Below, one piece after another: positions 39,631 through 51,759 of a stretch of 64,000 nucleotides of DNA. The position numbers were made by a program, and so were the translations under genes. Position 1 is the first letter of the stretch. Each line of letters begins with the position of its first letter. Source of the DNA: Agrocybe praecox (taxonomy: Eukaryota; Basidiomycota; Agaricomycetes; Agaricales; Agrocybaceae); contig OZ024851.1 in the NCBI GenBank assembly GCA_964017145.1, positions 1,798,001 through 1,862,000 on the forward strand, given 5' to 3'. Below the pieces are notes generated by a model that saw nothing but the letters and a program-made list of their open reading frames with translations, did not search any database and was not told the origin of the DNA.

Positions 39631-40690
39631 ATGTCGGACAATTCAACGCAGGCATTCCCTACCATCTTGGCGCCGATTGCTGCAATAGTGTGCGTACACA
39701 CATAAATATATGCTTCTATGGGTGATAGGCTCCTGGATAAATTGGATGCTCATGGGCACCCTGATCGTCCAGACTTGTGAGTGATATCGTTATCTTTGAA
39801 GTTTCAACGACACATTACATAAATTAGTAATCCGCGGCTAGATCATACCACCACCAATCCAGGAATGATGAGGTGTGGCTCGGTATCCTCGGTACGTGTA
39901 TATCTACTCATTTATTGTAACTTCGGCGCACCAAAAATATTAAATTATGATATAATAACTCAGTTTACTTCGTCGTCTCTGTCTACAGTGCTTACCAGTC
40001 ACACAACATGGTTCTACGCAATTGCGCATCTAGGTGATACGAGTGTATTTTCTATTGCTCCCTGGAGTACTGCCATGGTGCCTACATTTGCGGCAATAGA
40101 TATGTAATAATTTCAGAGGTGGCGGCGGTCAGAATTGAACCTTAGATAACTGGGCATTACCCCTAATCAGTCTCCGGTACAGTCTAGCTATTCCACGCAT
40201 GGTGTGAGTGCCTACATAATCTCGGCTTGCAGTTTCATCACGGATTTTTTGATTACAGGCGCAATGATTTAATTTGTGCTTATTTTTATTTCAAATCATC
40301 GACTACGAATGACGGCTCGATGTAATGATTTTGCCTATGCTTCTACATCTGGTCAAAATCAAGGCTAATACGCCCATTGCACAGACTGAAAGATCAGTCA
40401 GCTGCCTCCTTCATTAGTCTTTAGACACACGAACAGCCTGCTCGCCACGCTCAATAGCCGCCGGACGGCGAAGAAGATAATTCATTATGAGTCCTCTCAA
40501 CAGGCGGGATCATTTGGGATGAGCCTTCATGTGTCCAGAGTAATCGAGCAGATGACCGCCGACAGTGATACAACTATCCTCAACTCAAACAAAAATCCGT
40601 CGGCTGGAAAGGTAGACCTTTCTAGATCGGTAGGTGAACCAACCTTATCTATTAAATGTTCTAGCCTGACGTCGACGCGCTACACTTTCC
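39631..40690 (+). pseudogene. DUF6534 membrane protein relic (copy C)
   Basis: Segments match the two intact DUF6534 genes at 49.3 and 58.6 kb in order: MSDNSTQAFPTILAPIAA at 39,631; SWINWMLMGTLIVQTC at 39,732; a YHHQSRNDEVWLGIL piece at 39,848; TSHTTWFYAIAHLGDTSVF at 39,995-40,100; then directly TNSLLATLNSRR at 40,430 and SAGKVDLS at 40,600. Everything that encodes transmembrane helices 4-7 (VQSFYAWRIWIL through YILGKL) is missing between 40,110 and 40,425, and the N-terminal exon is shortened. A degenerate, internally deleted paralogue. Confidence 0.75.
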
Positions 40691-41790
40691 GTTCCATTGA
40701 TACAGCATAATGTTAAGTTTGGGGCTAAGGCGAGGTTCGGTAGTGATGATAATGATCTAAATCATGATACGATAGGCTTCGTGCCAGTTCAAATTGCCGC
40801 CGTCTTCTCGTCCAATTTTTTCTTTTTCTTGTTAAGTATCAACATTGAAACTAATATTATTTATTTATTGGGCTGTGCTATTACTTTAATGAACAACACA
40901 AACTCAAATGAACTGCATGGCTCGGAAATTAGAACGCCATAGCGAAGAGGGCATCTGCGTTATATTCCGGCTCGGAATCTCCGGCGATCAGTCCGGCGGT
41001 TCAGCGGCAATAGAAATAACCGGTGGTTAATAATAATAATCACAAGCCGCCACGCTCGAGGATTTCGTTGGTAAATTTCTGCTGACATTCTACGTACCAT
41101 TTCATTATATTTTAGATCAAATTGCGTGTAAGTAGTAGAGGCTCTCCCCAATTAGCCTTCTGACAATTCATCTTCCAAAATTCAAAAAGCGAATTCATAA
41201 CCAGTACCTATAAAGATATTAAATGCAAATTAAAGGGTGGCTATGCTGTCGGCATGCATCCATTGACAGGCATTTGTAGGTATCGGTATATAACAAGTGC
41301 TTAGAGCTATCATTGAGATTAATATAGTCAGGTGGGCGCTAATAATCGTTGAATTTGCTGATCGTAGCTCATTCGCCAGAGAACGGCATCTGTGACTACT
41401 CAATGTCACAGCGCCTTGTAATTGGACAGGTAATTGGACGGCACAACCTGCGGCGTAACTGGACAGTTAAATGTCCGCCGTCGGCTTAGGTATACGTTGA
41501 ATCGCGCTCAGCCCAAGCGGAAGTAGGCGTGGGAATCGTTCCCAGCCATATCAAGGGCATGACTGAATAAGCCGAAGTCGAACTTACAATGTCAGCGTGA
41601 CGCATCCATCCTGTTTTACCCCGCCCAGATCTCATACCAAATCTCAGATCTCATAAGTAGTCCTTGTCAGAGGTCACTCGATAAGGATGCGTTCGAACAT
41701 GAGAGTATCGGCCCAACATAAACCTCATCTATTGAATGATATAAAAGTTCCCTAATAACACTAGGACTCCTTATCTGTCTTCTAAGTGAC
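40691..41790. other. Intergenic region
   Basis: About 1.1 kb, no gene. Includes a small patch of near-repeats of TAATTGGACAG (about 41,415-41,470) and AGATCTCATA (41,628-41,655). Confidence 0.45.
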
Positions 41791-43816
41791 ATGGCTGAAT
41801 ACACCCCTATCCCGGAAATCGAAATTGTAATTATGGTTTCTTTATCCTCTTCCCTCAACTGGTCTATCTGACATCGTTACATTTAAATATGATAGATCAA
41901 CGCGAATCTTCGCAAGGCATTCAAAACGGGATTAACCAGACCCCTTGCCTGGCGTCGTCATCAACTCCTCCAACTCGCACGACTAGTCAAGGAAAATGCA
42001 GACGAAATTGCCGACTGTCTCCGCCTCGACCTGGGGCGACCCAAGCAGGAGGCTATTATGGCAGAGGTTGCCACCATACTCAAGCAAAGTCTCATTGCGG
42101 CTGCCAAGCTCGAAGAATGGATGGAACCAGAGATTGTTATCCCAGCCGCTCCTTGGCAGCAGGGATGGAATCCGAAGATAGAGAAACATTCGAAAGGTGT
42201 CGTACTCATTATTTCGTGGGTTGTTTTTCTTTCTTTTCTCAGAATGAAAGGTTATCTGACTGATCTTTATGAAGCCCATGGAATTATCCCTTCGTACTCT
42301 CCATGCAGCCACTGTATGGCGCTATATCTGCAGGGTGCTGTGCGGTCCTTAAACCCTCCGAAATATCACTAAACACGTCTGCTTTCCTCGCTCGAACTAT
42401 TCCCAAGTATCTCGATTCGAAGGCGTACAAAGTTATACTCGGAGGTGTACCAGAAATTACGAAGGTTTTGGAGTTTAAATGTATGCAATGCCAGTATTTC
42501 GTTCGTGTTCCGGCTGGCTAACCCTTGAATTTGCTTGGATACTGCTTCACTAATAGGGGATCATATTTATTATACCGGTAATGGCCGTATCGCCAGAGTT
42601 ATATCAGCAGCAGCAGCTAAGCATCTCACGCCCATGACTCTCGAACTGGGTGGTAAATCCCCCGTCATAATCGACTCTTCTGTCGACATTTCTCTGACTG
42701 CTAAGCGTATCCTCTGGGGAAAGATAAACAACTCTGGCCAGATATGTATCGCTCCTGACTACATCATTGCGGAGAAGACGATCGTGCCTGCGTTAGTTGC
42801 AGCATTGAAGGAGCATTACGACACGTTCTTCCCTCAAGGACCTTTGGCGTCCGACTCCTACAGTCGTATTATCTCGGATGCCCATTTTGAGAGGTTGAAG
42901 TCCCTCTTGGCAAGGACGCAAGGTAAGATTGCGATTGGTGGGAAGTGGGAACTTGAAGGAGGAAGAAGGGGAATGGAGCCTACGGTCATTACTGATATCA
43001 AAGAAGACGATGCGGTTCTGGAAGAGTATGTCTGGTGCGGATCTCTTCATCGGAGTACATGCTATTAAACACTCACAGTGAAATCTTTGGGCCTATTTTG
43101 CCCATCTATGCCGTCGAAACTGTCGAAGAGGCTATTGACTATGTCAACGAAAGGTGCGATACCTCAATCCTTTAATTTCTATAATCGTAAATCTCTGACG
43201 TGTGGACATTCGTAGAAACGACCCACTTGTTATATATGTGTTTTCCAATGACGAAGCTAATAAGAGCAAAGGTAATTAATGTCCGCTCCCATATTTGGAT
43301 TCTTCGTTCACTAAGCCCTTTTCTTTTTCTCTATAGTAGTCGAAAGGACAAGAAGTGGAGCCGTTTCGTTTAACGATGTGTTCCAGTATGCTGGAAGTAC
43401 GTAGCTTCTATTACTACTTACCAAGTACGATGATTAAACTCGTGCATTCAGTCAGCGAACTTCCATTCGGAGGTGTTGGCGAGTCTGGACGTACGTATCA
43501 TCTCTCTTTAATTTTATATGACCATGCTTTTTCATTGACTCGTTACATTAATGTTTGCAGACGGTCGTCAGATTCTCAAATACACGTTCGACAGCTTCGT
43601 CTACGAACGCGGGGTGGTTGATATTCCATTCGGGTCTGTCTCGCCATTCAATATTGGCTAATTACTTTAGCTGAGCTCTTGAGTTTTTTTTCTTCCATTA
43701 GTGACGAACAGTTCTTTGGGGCGAGGTACCCTCCATATACCAGCGAGTCATTGGCGTTCTTCTCCGCCGCCTTGCAGGCTCCCATCCCGGATTCGGAAGC
43801 GTCTGCCGATTTGTAA
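41791..43816 (+). CDS. Class-3-like (fatty) aldehyde dehydrogenase
   Basis: Ten exons (41791-41826, 41896-42215, 42275-42480, 42557-43025, 43079-43153, 43216-43271, 43337-43396, 43452-43490, 43561-43633, 43702-43816) give 482 residues. Class 3 enzymes oxidise long-chain or aromatic aldehydes; yeast Hfd1 is a relative. General base E217 ([10 protein letters not shown]) and catalytic C251 (NNSGQICIAPDY) are 34 residues apart as expected. Other marks are SPWNYPFVLSMQPLYGAISA, YYTGNGRIARVI, DEIFGPILPIY, and LPFGGVGESG followed by HGRQILKYTFDSF, the class-3 C-terminal signature. There is no obvious C-terminal hydrophobic anchor. Several introns are 50-60 nt. Intact. The neighbouring UbiA/P450/GMC genes make a pathway role possible. 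Confidence 0.92.
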
Positions 43817-44058
43817 ATTTGAGTACAATCATACCGTCATGTAAAACATATGTAAAATGAGAAGTTTAGGTCTTCATTTATGAGCAATCCCACCCGTCAA
43901 AATCTTAGCACATGGGCCCATGTTCGACGCATTGCGTATTAGCTCCGACGAAAGTATGGAGGTGAATGTTTTCTTACCAGAGGTCTTGGCAGACGAAGAG
44001 TGGGGGATTCTTATTCTTCAAGTCACACCGTTCAATGAGTACACAGGGTACCTAAGCT

Positions 44059-44867
44059 CTATGTTCGAATGTTTTTAAAAAAATGCACAAAATCTATTGA
44101 AGAAACCCGCATGCAATTCGTGCCTCTTGACTTCTTCAAAGGATCACCCGTGCAAGGGTGCAATATATACCATGTACGTTTCCCTTTGGGGGCCTTCCAC
44201 GCAATGACATTTTGTTTAATATCGTCGATGGATGCTGCTGCTAGTGAGAACATAGATGAGCATTTGCACACAATACCACAATACAGGGAAGATACTAATG
44301 GATTATCTTGAGGTATCTCGTTTGTACTAACAGGGGTGAGCTTGCGAGCAGAACTGACCCCATACGCTGATCCAGTAGAATGCCCACTTGAAAGTGCGGC
44401 CGAAGAATCACTGCCGGATGATCCTGTTCGTGAAAAGGAAGGCCCATAGAAGAATGGGCCACCATAATCGTCGTCATCCACAGTAGCACCAAATTCATCC
44501 TTCAGGTCATCCCAGATATTATCTTGGAGCCTGATATTCAGCGTTCTGATAAACAAGCATTAGCTCCCGGATGAATATGCCCGAATGTCGTTGCCGCTTA
44601 GTAAATCAAAGGCTCGAATCCCTCGGGCATCTCTTCTGGGTTGAAATGATGCCCTCGCGGAAAACACACGTTGAACTGAAAGTCAAAGCCCCCGCTCGAC
44701 GTGATAATGCCTACATCAACTATCTGCATTTCCACTCTCTGATGTTCAACAGGGATGTTTCTGTCAGGCGCAAGAATATAGAGGGGAGATCCTCGCCCTA
44801 TGGGAGCGAGATGATGGGAATATATGTCACAGCTTCTCGGAGAGAAGAAATCCGGCTCAGAACGCAC
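44059..44867 (-). pseudogene. Uncharacterised Agaricomycete protein, probably decayed
   Basis: The part at 44,598-44,867 reads YILAPDRNIPVEHQRVEM, then VDVGIITSSGGFDFQFNVC and EEMPEGFEPL, which I recognise as the N-terminal motif of a common family of Agaricomycete hypothetical proteins (DVG-L/I-T...G-FDF-FN pattern, then P-FEPL). A TAA follows LIY at once, and the downstream open part (44,059-44,556) is rich in Asp, Ser and Gly (EFGATVDDDDYGGPF) and ends in RVSSIDFVHFFKNIRT. I cannot join the two without passing a stop. It could be an unusual splice model; decay seems likelier. Function unknown. Confidence 0.4.
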
Positions 44868-45483
44868 GAATGTCTAGCAAGATAAAATGCCCATCGCGGT
44901 GTCAATGTACGTTTATCTAGTCTTTAAGTAAGTTAGTCCTTGCATTACTGGCGGCAGTTGTGCCGTGTTGGAGAGCGGTATTCATTTTCTAATGGTGCCC
45001 TGACGATTGTCGTTCTTTCGGCCCTAATTGAGGCAAATTCTCATTGATGAGGTTGTGACATAGTGAATTCGAGATATCCACAGCGGACCTGGTTCTGGTT
45101 TCTTTTTTTTTCTGGGTTTGTTCAGTCGGGCTGAAGGTTCAGTGGAGTTGTTGATTGTTAGATTCTTGACAGTGAAATAACTTCCAGCCACAGCATTGAA
45201 TTCGCCGTCGAAAATGTTGACGCCACCTTGAGAACCATCTATGATATTGGCACTTGGATGTCCACTGTTGATAACCGGTTAAAGCATGCACGACATAGCA
45301 GAAGAAAGAACCCATACTTTGTAGTGCTCTTCGTGTTTACTACTATGCTTCCACGCCCTGCAATTTCACCTGATCTATGTGAATATTTGCTCCGTGCCCG
45401 TGGTCAATGAGTCTTCGGACTTGCAGTATCATATATATTCACAACTGTACAGCCTCTGATCGTCGATATTGTCATGTTTGTTT
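44868..45483. other. Region with a possible N-terminal relic of a repeat protein
   Basis: On the minus strand near 45,125-45,235 the sequence reads VNIFDGEFNAVAGSYFT, which resembles the INGGTFN-V-G lead-in of basidiomycete NACHT/NTPase proteins. Too short to call a gene. Confidence 0.25.
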
Positions 45484-45812
45484 CGCACACTTCACTTCGC
45501 ACGCAACTATTCGTTCTGTGCAAGTACGACACATGCCGAGGTGCCGGGACATGCTTTGATCCGTATGATTTCTGATTTAATTCATTTATCGTCGAGTTGC
45601 CTAAGGCCATACATACAACTTTGAAATTTAATCCGCACACCTTTTATGGTTCAAGTTAGGTGACATGCGCTGGCTAATACCTTAGTCCAGCGCGCACTTG
45701 TTTCTCTGAAAAAATCGCGCACAACTTTTGAGGTGTACGCACACTTCACTTCGCACGCAACTATTCCGTTCTGTGCGTACTTAGTGTGCCGACGTGCCGG
45801 CGCTTGCCTGCT
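45484..45812. repeat. Pair of about 75-bp direct repeats
   Basis: CACTTCACTTCGCACGCAAC occurs at about 45,489 and 45,742, and similarity carries on for some 75 bases (through TTCTGTGC and GTGCCGG). The copies are about 250 bp apart. No coding role seen. Confidence 0.7.
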
Positions 45813-46104
45813 GTGAATCGTGATCGATTGATCCATGATGTGGCACATTCTGACTATGTGTCGGTGTGTCATTGCAACCGTGGCTTCTGCCTCTCAAAGG
45901 TGAAAATGGTCTATTGGATTACTAGTAATGCACATGTATGCTTTCCCTCGTTTTGAAAGATATTTTTCATATTCAGCGTTGATGCCCTGTGACTTATGTT
46001 AAGTTTTCTGTAAAAAAATGTAGATTTTTCACGGTCTGTCTGATTGTATAGAGTGAGTCATATATCAGATTGACCGTGTATATTATATATGTACGATTTC
46101 GGGT

Positions 46105-46513
46105 AAATTGCGCAACTTTTCTTTTCGCCCACATCTTGGGGACTTAGAACTTATAAGCTTCAATTTGGCCCTAAAGTTCATGTGCGAAAGGGGCCAAAAT
46201 AAAGTTATGTGGTGCGATTTAATTTTTGTACAGATTGACCGCCATACGCACCCTTTTTCCTCGCGCACATAAGGATGTTTTTTGACTTAGATAACATAAG
46301 GCTTGATATGGCCTAAAGTTACGCGGAAATGGTAAAAATCCCAATGAGCGGTGCGCGGGAATCTTTACCCTAAATGACCGCCATAAAAAACTTTTCCATG
46401 GGGACTTGGAATTCATAAGCTTCAATTTGGCATAAATTTAAAAGTGGTGCGAACAGGGCCAAAATAAAGTTGTGCGGTGCGATTTATTTTTTGTACGGAT
46501 TGACCGCCATAGC
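46105..46513. repeat. Three diverged tandem units of about 130-140 bp
   Basis: Each unit contains a GGGGACTT/TTGACTTAG start, AAGCTTCAATTTGGC or a variant, a GGCCAAAATAAAGTT word, a GTGCGATTTA word and an end TTGACCGCCATA. Ends fall near 46,244, 46,384 and 46,511. Confidence 0.65.
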
Positions 46514-46913
46514 GTCCCTGATACAGAACAGCATCATATTTAACACCTCCGCCAGACCACCGCTCATCGGCACAAACGCAGTGAACGCCAAGGCGTATGC
46601 AGAGCCGGCCCATATAATTTTTTTGCAAGCACATCGTTGGCGATGGTAGGAAGAATAGTTGACACTGCGGTCAACTCCAATGCATAGAGCCAGAGCGTTA
46701 TACAGAGGGCAAAATGGATGTCCCAGCACCGTGTTGCTTTGGGCTGGCGAGAGGGAGGGGATGGGGCAACGGCAAACTGGGTATTCTCCTTCTCCTTGGT
46801 GGTGGAACGACTCTGAGTAGACGTGGTGTGGTCACAGAAAAGGGTTGATGTCGAAAGTATGGAAATTCGACATCCTCGTGTCCCTGAACTTTGGGGTTGT
46901 ACTTGTGTATCAT
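46514..46913 (-). pseudogene. MFS transporter 5' relic
   Basis: Reading from 46,750 downward, one frame gives FALCITLWLYALELTAVST then ILPTIAND, and after a one-base frame change near 46,620 another gives WAGSAYALAFTAFVPMSGG. Together these are the first two transmembrane helices and the following loop of a drug-efflux-type MFS transporter. The fragment then runs into the tandem repeats at 46.1-46.5 kb. A hydrophilic leader upstream to 46,913 may be its N-terminus. Truncated and frameshifted. Confidence 0.6.
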
Positions 46914-49244
46914 GCTATTTTCTAGAAGAAAGCCTGGCTTCCCTTGGTTTCTTACTACATATTTTACTCAGGCGACCAGTAATTCGGCAGCTATCCTGAG
47001 ACTTCTTCGATCATATCTGATATGATAATGTTCTGTCTGACTCCCGCAGAAATGATATCAAGAGTACAGCTCTCTGTATATGTGGCCTTGATGGGCCAGC
47101 GAGGCCAAGCGCGCCGAAGTGTATATATACCAAACATCAAACGTCGAACCCGAGAACGACGCAGATGATTCGGTGGCGACCATAATTGAATCGAAGTTTA
47201 TATTGAGGATCTCATGCGCCGGCGTTGATTTTCTGATTTTTCTGATGCTGTATAGGAACTCTAAAAATTGTCCATATTTTTTTGGACATGCCAATGGAAC
47301 GTAGGTACTTAGATCAGCCCATCGCCGTAAAGAAACAATGAAGTCCTAGAGAGAGAAGACTCCATAATGGTTATCCGCTCTCGGAAAGCTGCTCTCCATC
47401 TCACAGTACGGCAGGCTTCTGTACCTTATGTGTGGCACATGTCCTCTGAAGACCGATATAACTTGAGAAAACCCGAATATCTGTTGGAACTTGAAAGGTT
47501 CCAGTCCGAGCTATTTTAGTCACAGAGGGAAGATATTGCTTTCGTGACGACACATATTCCAAGATTTGGTGGTGCACTGAACAACAGGCTGGAAGAGTAA
47601 TTTTACTTCCCTCCATTCTTCAAGGATACGTGCGTTCAAGCTTCCCTACCCTAACCAGAGAGTGTACAATAGTAAATTACGTTTAATAAATATATGCCAA
47701 TGAACGAGGTCATTCTATGCTTCAAGATTAATGCTTGAGTTTGAGAAAGAAATTCCGAGTTTAATAATAAGAACAAGTCGCGGCCTCGCTCCGCTTCGAC
47801 TTTGGGGTATGACCTGGCACCTTTCTGAGAATTTGTAAAGAATATTTGAACAAGGAAAATTAGAAGTTGAAGAAAGACAAATACAAATGAAGTTGAATAA
47901 TTACTCTCAATGGAGATCACGATCCTTTGGTGAGGCCGGGTGGGAGTATCAGGTGTTTCGACGTTCAATCAACTTCTCCAAAGATGTGTTACGGCTCAGG
48001 TTGCGGACGTCGGATTGTTCAATAATGTCTACCTCCCAGACCATAACATATTACCCGCATAATTAATACGAGCTATGTTTCTATAAGATTCCTGGCAAAA
48101 TGGATCATAGGTATCGTCACATTTTCAGAAATTTCACTCTTTGTATGACCAAGTTCTCGATGATCAACTTAGTCTAATATCAAGCTATTCACGTCATGAT
48201 AAGAACGTGGTTGAAACCTTATCTAATGCAACTAATAACTGACTTTCACAGTACTAATATAGCTTGCACGGTGTATGTGTATCAGGAGATGACGCGCGTC
48301 AACACACGTGTCAATCTGTCTTTTTCATAACTTGAAGAAGGGACCAGTCTCAATACATGACGCGGTGTACGAGAACCTTGTAAGATTGTAACGTACAACA
48401 CAAGGCGAGCATCTGAGAGTATCGGAGAAGCGTCCTGGAAGCACATAGGGAATACCTCGGATGCTCACTCAGAGTCACTTCTGGTTCCTCCGAGTAACAT
48501 ACAGCTCGCGTATATTTATGGCCTTACTATGTATAGTACTCCCCTGTATAGCCATCTCCATACTGTTTATTTTCTAGGCAAGTACCGGCGCCTCCCAGGG
48601 CTACGTACATTGGCATACCACTCTTCAGATGTAGCAATATTTAGCTTGACATCTGTCCACATGGTATTCAATGTCTTGAACATAGCATTCCGCGAGCCAG
48701 TGTAATAGTGGAAAACGATGCAAACCAACCGCGGTGTGAATGGCCCATTATACATAGGAGTTCTTCAGCGCGAGTATATGACTGGTTAGCAGTAGCTTTC
48801 ATATGACACGATCACCTGAGGAAAGATACAGAATATAGGCCACCGAGTCTTTCTATGAGTGTAGTTGTGCCCTGCTACTTTGTGTCACGTGTTAATGCTC
48901 ATATAGTGATGGAGTGGTTATAAATATATAGATGTCATGTCAACTCGAGCGTCTTTAATTTTGGTCCAATATCATATCGACGGCGACCAAAGAGTTCATC
49001 GCTTCTGCACTTGACAAATAGAATTAAAGAACCAGCTAAATCTAAGATACCTGTTTCAGGTTAGGTTGTGCTGTAAACTCGTTGATGGGTTTTGGACTCT
49101 AACTAAAGCAGTGGGTTGGCAAAAATTAATAAATAAAGGAGTGAGTTATGTCACTCAAATTAGAGCTTTGGCAATGATCCTTGCATCGGATAATGATGGG
49201 ACATTTTCCATATAAACTAAATTAGCATCCGAGGTCTGGTGTGT
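46914..49244. other. Gene-poor AT-rich intergenic region
   Basis: About 2.3 kb in which I see no supported gene. Short open frames (60-105 codons) lack resemblance. Scattered GCGAGGC/GAAGCGGAGC words occur near 47,785. Confidence 0.5.
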
Positions 49245-49252
49245 TATAAAAG
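49245..49252 (+). promoter_or_regulatory. TATA box of DUF6534 gene A
   Basis: TATAAAAG 77 bases before the ATG. The corresponding place before gene B has TATAAGAG, and the leaders of the two genes are recognisably homologous. Confidence 0.6.
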
Positions 49253-49328
49253 TGGATGTGGTCGGTTTGAGGGTCCCTGCCACTCCAGCCAAGACAACAG
49301 ACACTCTTCTGCACTCTGCAAGATAACC

Positions 49329-51073
49329 ATGTTGGATAACTCAACTTCGACGCAGCCTCTTATCCTTCTACCGGTCGCAAGAACGGTGTACGTACGCATA
49401 TTACTCAATGGATCAACCCAGACTGATAACCGATGTCTGATCAGTATAGGACCTCTAGTAAGCATACTTAGAAACCAAGCACATTCCTAACGTTTGATAT
49501 CTCCTCACATAATAGGTTATAGCTTCATGGCTTAATTGGATGTTTATGGGCACCCTGATCGTCCAAACATGTGCGTAGTTCTATTATATGTGGCATAGAA
49601 AACCCATAAAGCTTTATACTAAATATGTGCGCAGATTTCTACCACTATAGCTTCTCAAAGGATAGAACATGGCTACGTGTTCTCGGTAAGCGCTCTGTAG
49701 CTGTCAGTCATATTGAATCGAGTTAAATATAGAGTCCAAAGTCTATTCCGTCGTTGCCATTGACATAGCGCAGACCTTCGTCACAAGCCACGAGACATGG
49801 TTTTTCACGGTGGCAAACTGGAACGACGAGAGTGTCCTTCTGCGATCGCCGTGGAGCGCATCCACTCTTCCAACGTTTGCGGGTGTGGGTAAGAAAAAGA
49901 AGTATTCATCTGCGTATTATAACTTACTAAATAAATATCAAGTTTCTTGTATCGTGCAGTCATTCTATGCTTGGTCCGTCCTCTGACGTTCTGCTCCCCT
50001 GCAACGTATTTAGACCACTCATATAGGCGTATCTGGATCCTTTCTAATGCCCATTACATGCGGGGACTGGCCATTATAGTCGCTCTGGTAAGTCTGACAT
50101 CGAAAGGTCTCTAGGCATCATATTCTGAATATTGGGAATCATGCGCAGGTCTCATGGTCACAGGCCCTTTGTGCGATTGTAGCTTCCATCGTAGTACGCC
50201 TCCATCTTCTCGAAGTCTTCTTTTTTGTTTTAATGCTTATATTTCTGATTTTAGATCCAGTTTACTCCCACTCAGGAGAAGCTTCTTCAATTGCATCCTT
50301 ATTTTTCGGTGAGTGAATATCAGCCTGTTTTCGACAGATACTCATATGCACTAGTACTGGCTGGCCGGAAGTTTCGTTGCAGATATTTTGATCGCTGGCG
50401 GCATGATTCATATCGTGAGTCTGTTACCATACTAGTCATATCAGGCTCGATTATAATATAGTACATCAGTTACTCAAAGCAAGATCAAACACGCCAATAG
50501 TACACACGGAGGGAATAGTAAACAGACTGATTAAAAATTCAATTCAGACCGGTCTGGTCACTTCGGTTTGTGCCGGCGTCGACTTGGCGCTCTTCGTCGC
50601 TTACACATCTAACAATTACCACTATGTCCCGTGAGTCTAATCTCTTTTGTACTCGAAAGAATCGTATTGTTGACGATGGTTAATCAGTGCATATATTCTC
50701 GGAAAGCTGTAAGCCATGTGTCTTATTTCTGGTCACCGTAACTCTGACATTATCTCACGTAACGACAGGTACACAAACAGTTTGCTGGCGACATTGAATA
50801 GCCGCAAGGCTACGAAACCAAATAGCTCTTCTGAATACTCCTACCATCCCGAATCGTTTGGTATGCGTTTACAGGTGTCAAAAACTACCGAACGAGCGAC
50901 TGACTCTGGCACCCTCAATGGAAATTGGACTGGCGGGAAAGTTGACCTTAACAGTACAGTACGTTAATATCTGCTGCTAAGAGAGCATAAAAGACTGATA
51001 TCAACCATTCGCGTTCACGCAGCAGAGCGTCGATCTCGAATCTAAGACAAGGCTGGGAGGGGAGGCAATATGA
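49329..51073 (+). CDS. DUF6534 domain multi-pass membrane protein (copy A)
   Basis: Thirteen exons (49329-49457, 49516-49570, 49635-49685, 49742-49888, 49943-49973, 50027-50087, 50149-50193, 50255-50308, 50355-50414, 50470-50630, 50688-50708, 50769-50958, 51023-51073) give 351 residues with phases in agreement. Family order is clear: ISIGPLVIASWLNWMFMGT, YHYSFSKDRTWLRVLVYS, TFVTSHETWFFTV, VQSFYAWRIWIL, then the DUF6534 core SFVADILIAGGMIHILLKAR, NRLIKNSIQTGLVTSVCAG and NYHYVPAYILGKLYTNSLL. A hydrophilic tail follows. The family is an Agaricomycete seven-helix type of unknown function. Copy B at 58.6 kb has the same exon plan. Confidence 0.88.
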
Positions 51074-51759
51074 TTATAGCTTGAGGCGTTTAACTTATAC
51101 CTTTGAATGTAGTATATGCTGAGAATGGATGTGTCCCAATATTACTTGTATTTATTTGCTTTATGCGGTCTATTCATTATCTTGGTATGCACTCGACGAA
51201 GAAAACCTGGAAATCGCTATCCATTGCAAGAAGTAATTCACACGGAACTTTGTAGGTCCGGCCCTGATACTGTAGTACTATTATGGGACACGAGGCATGC
51301 GCCTCGCTTCGCTCCGGCACCAAAAATACAAATAAAATTTTGGAGAGCATATGGCAAGGAGGAATTAGAGCATAGCTGTAAAGTGTAGGCATCAGAATGA
51401 TACCAAAATCAAAGGAAAGAGAAGATGACACTGAAAAAACACGATAATATCTTTTGAGAAAATATTAAAATTACGGATACTAGTCAGGGTGCGATGAGTA
51501 GATTTCAGTGTCGGAATCAAATAACCGTAACCTATCATCAGTGCACAAATCAAACAGTGTACCGCATATAGGTTCTTCTCTTCTTCTTTCGTCACACTAC
51601 ATCTAAATGTAGATAGACAAATTAAATTTCATATCCCCGGAATGGAGTAGAACGAAATTTTATAATAGCTATGCAATATTAACAGAAATTTAAACAGTAA
51701 ATTCTATTGTGAGAAAAGACATGGATATTTCTGTTAGGATAAAGTTGGTTCACAAAGGT
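51074..51759. other. Intergenic region with an uninterrupted copy of the foldback target sequence
   Basis: The minus strand at about 51,290-51,335 reads TTTTTGGTGCCGGAGCGAAG then CGAGGCGCATGC, the same host sequence that flanks the foldback element at 30.48 and 31.23 kb but without an insertion. No gene supported. Confidence 0.6.

Noticed and set aside
40125..40200. tRNA-like segment (GAATTGAACC with nearby stems, minus strand)
   Set aside because: No T-stem pairing, and acceptor and anticodon stems cannot be formed consistently.
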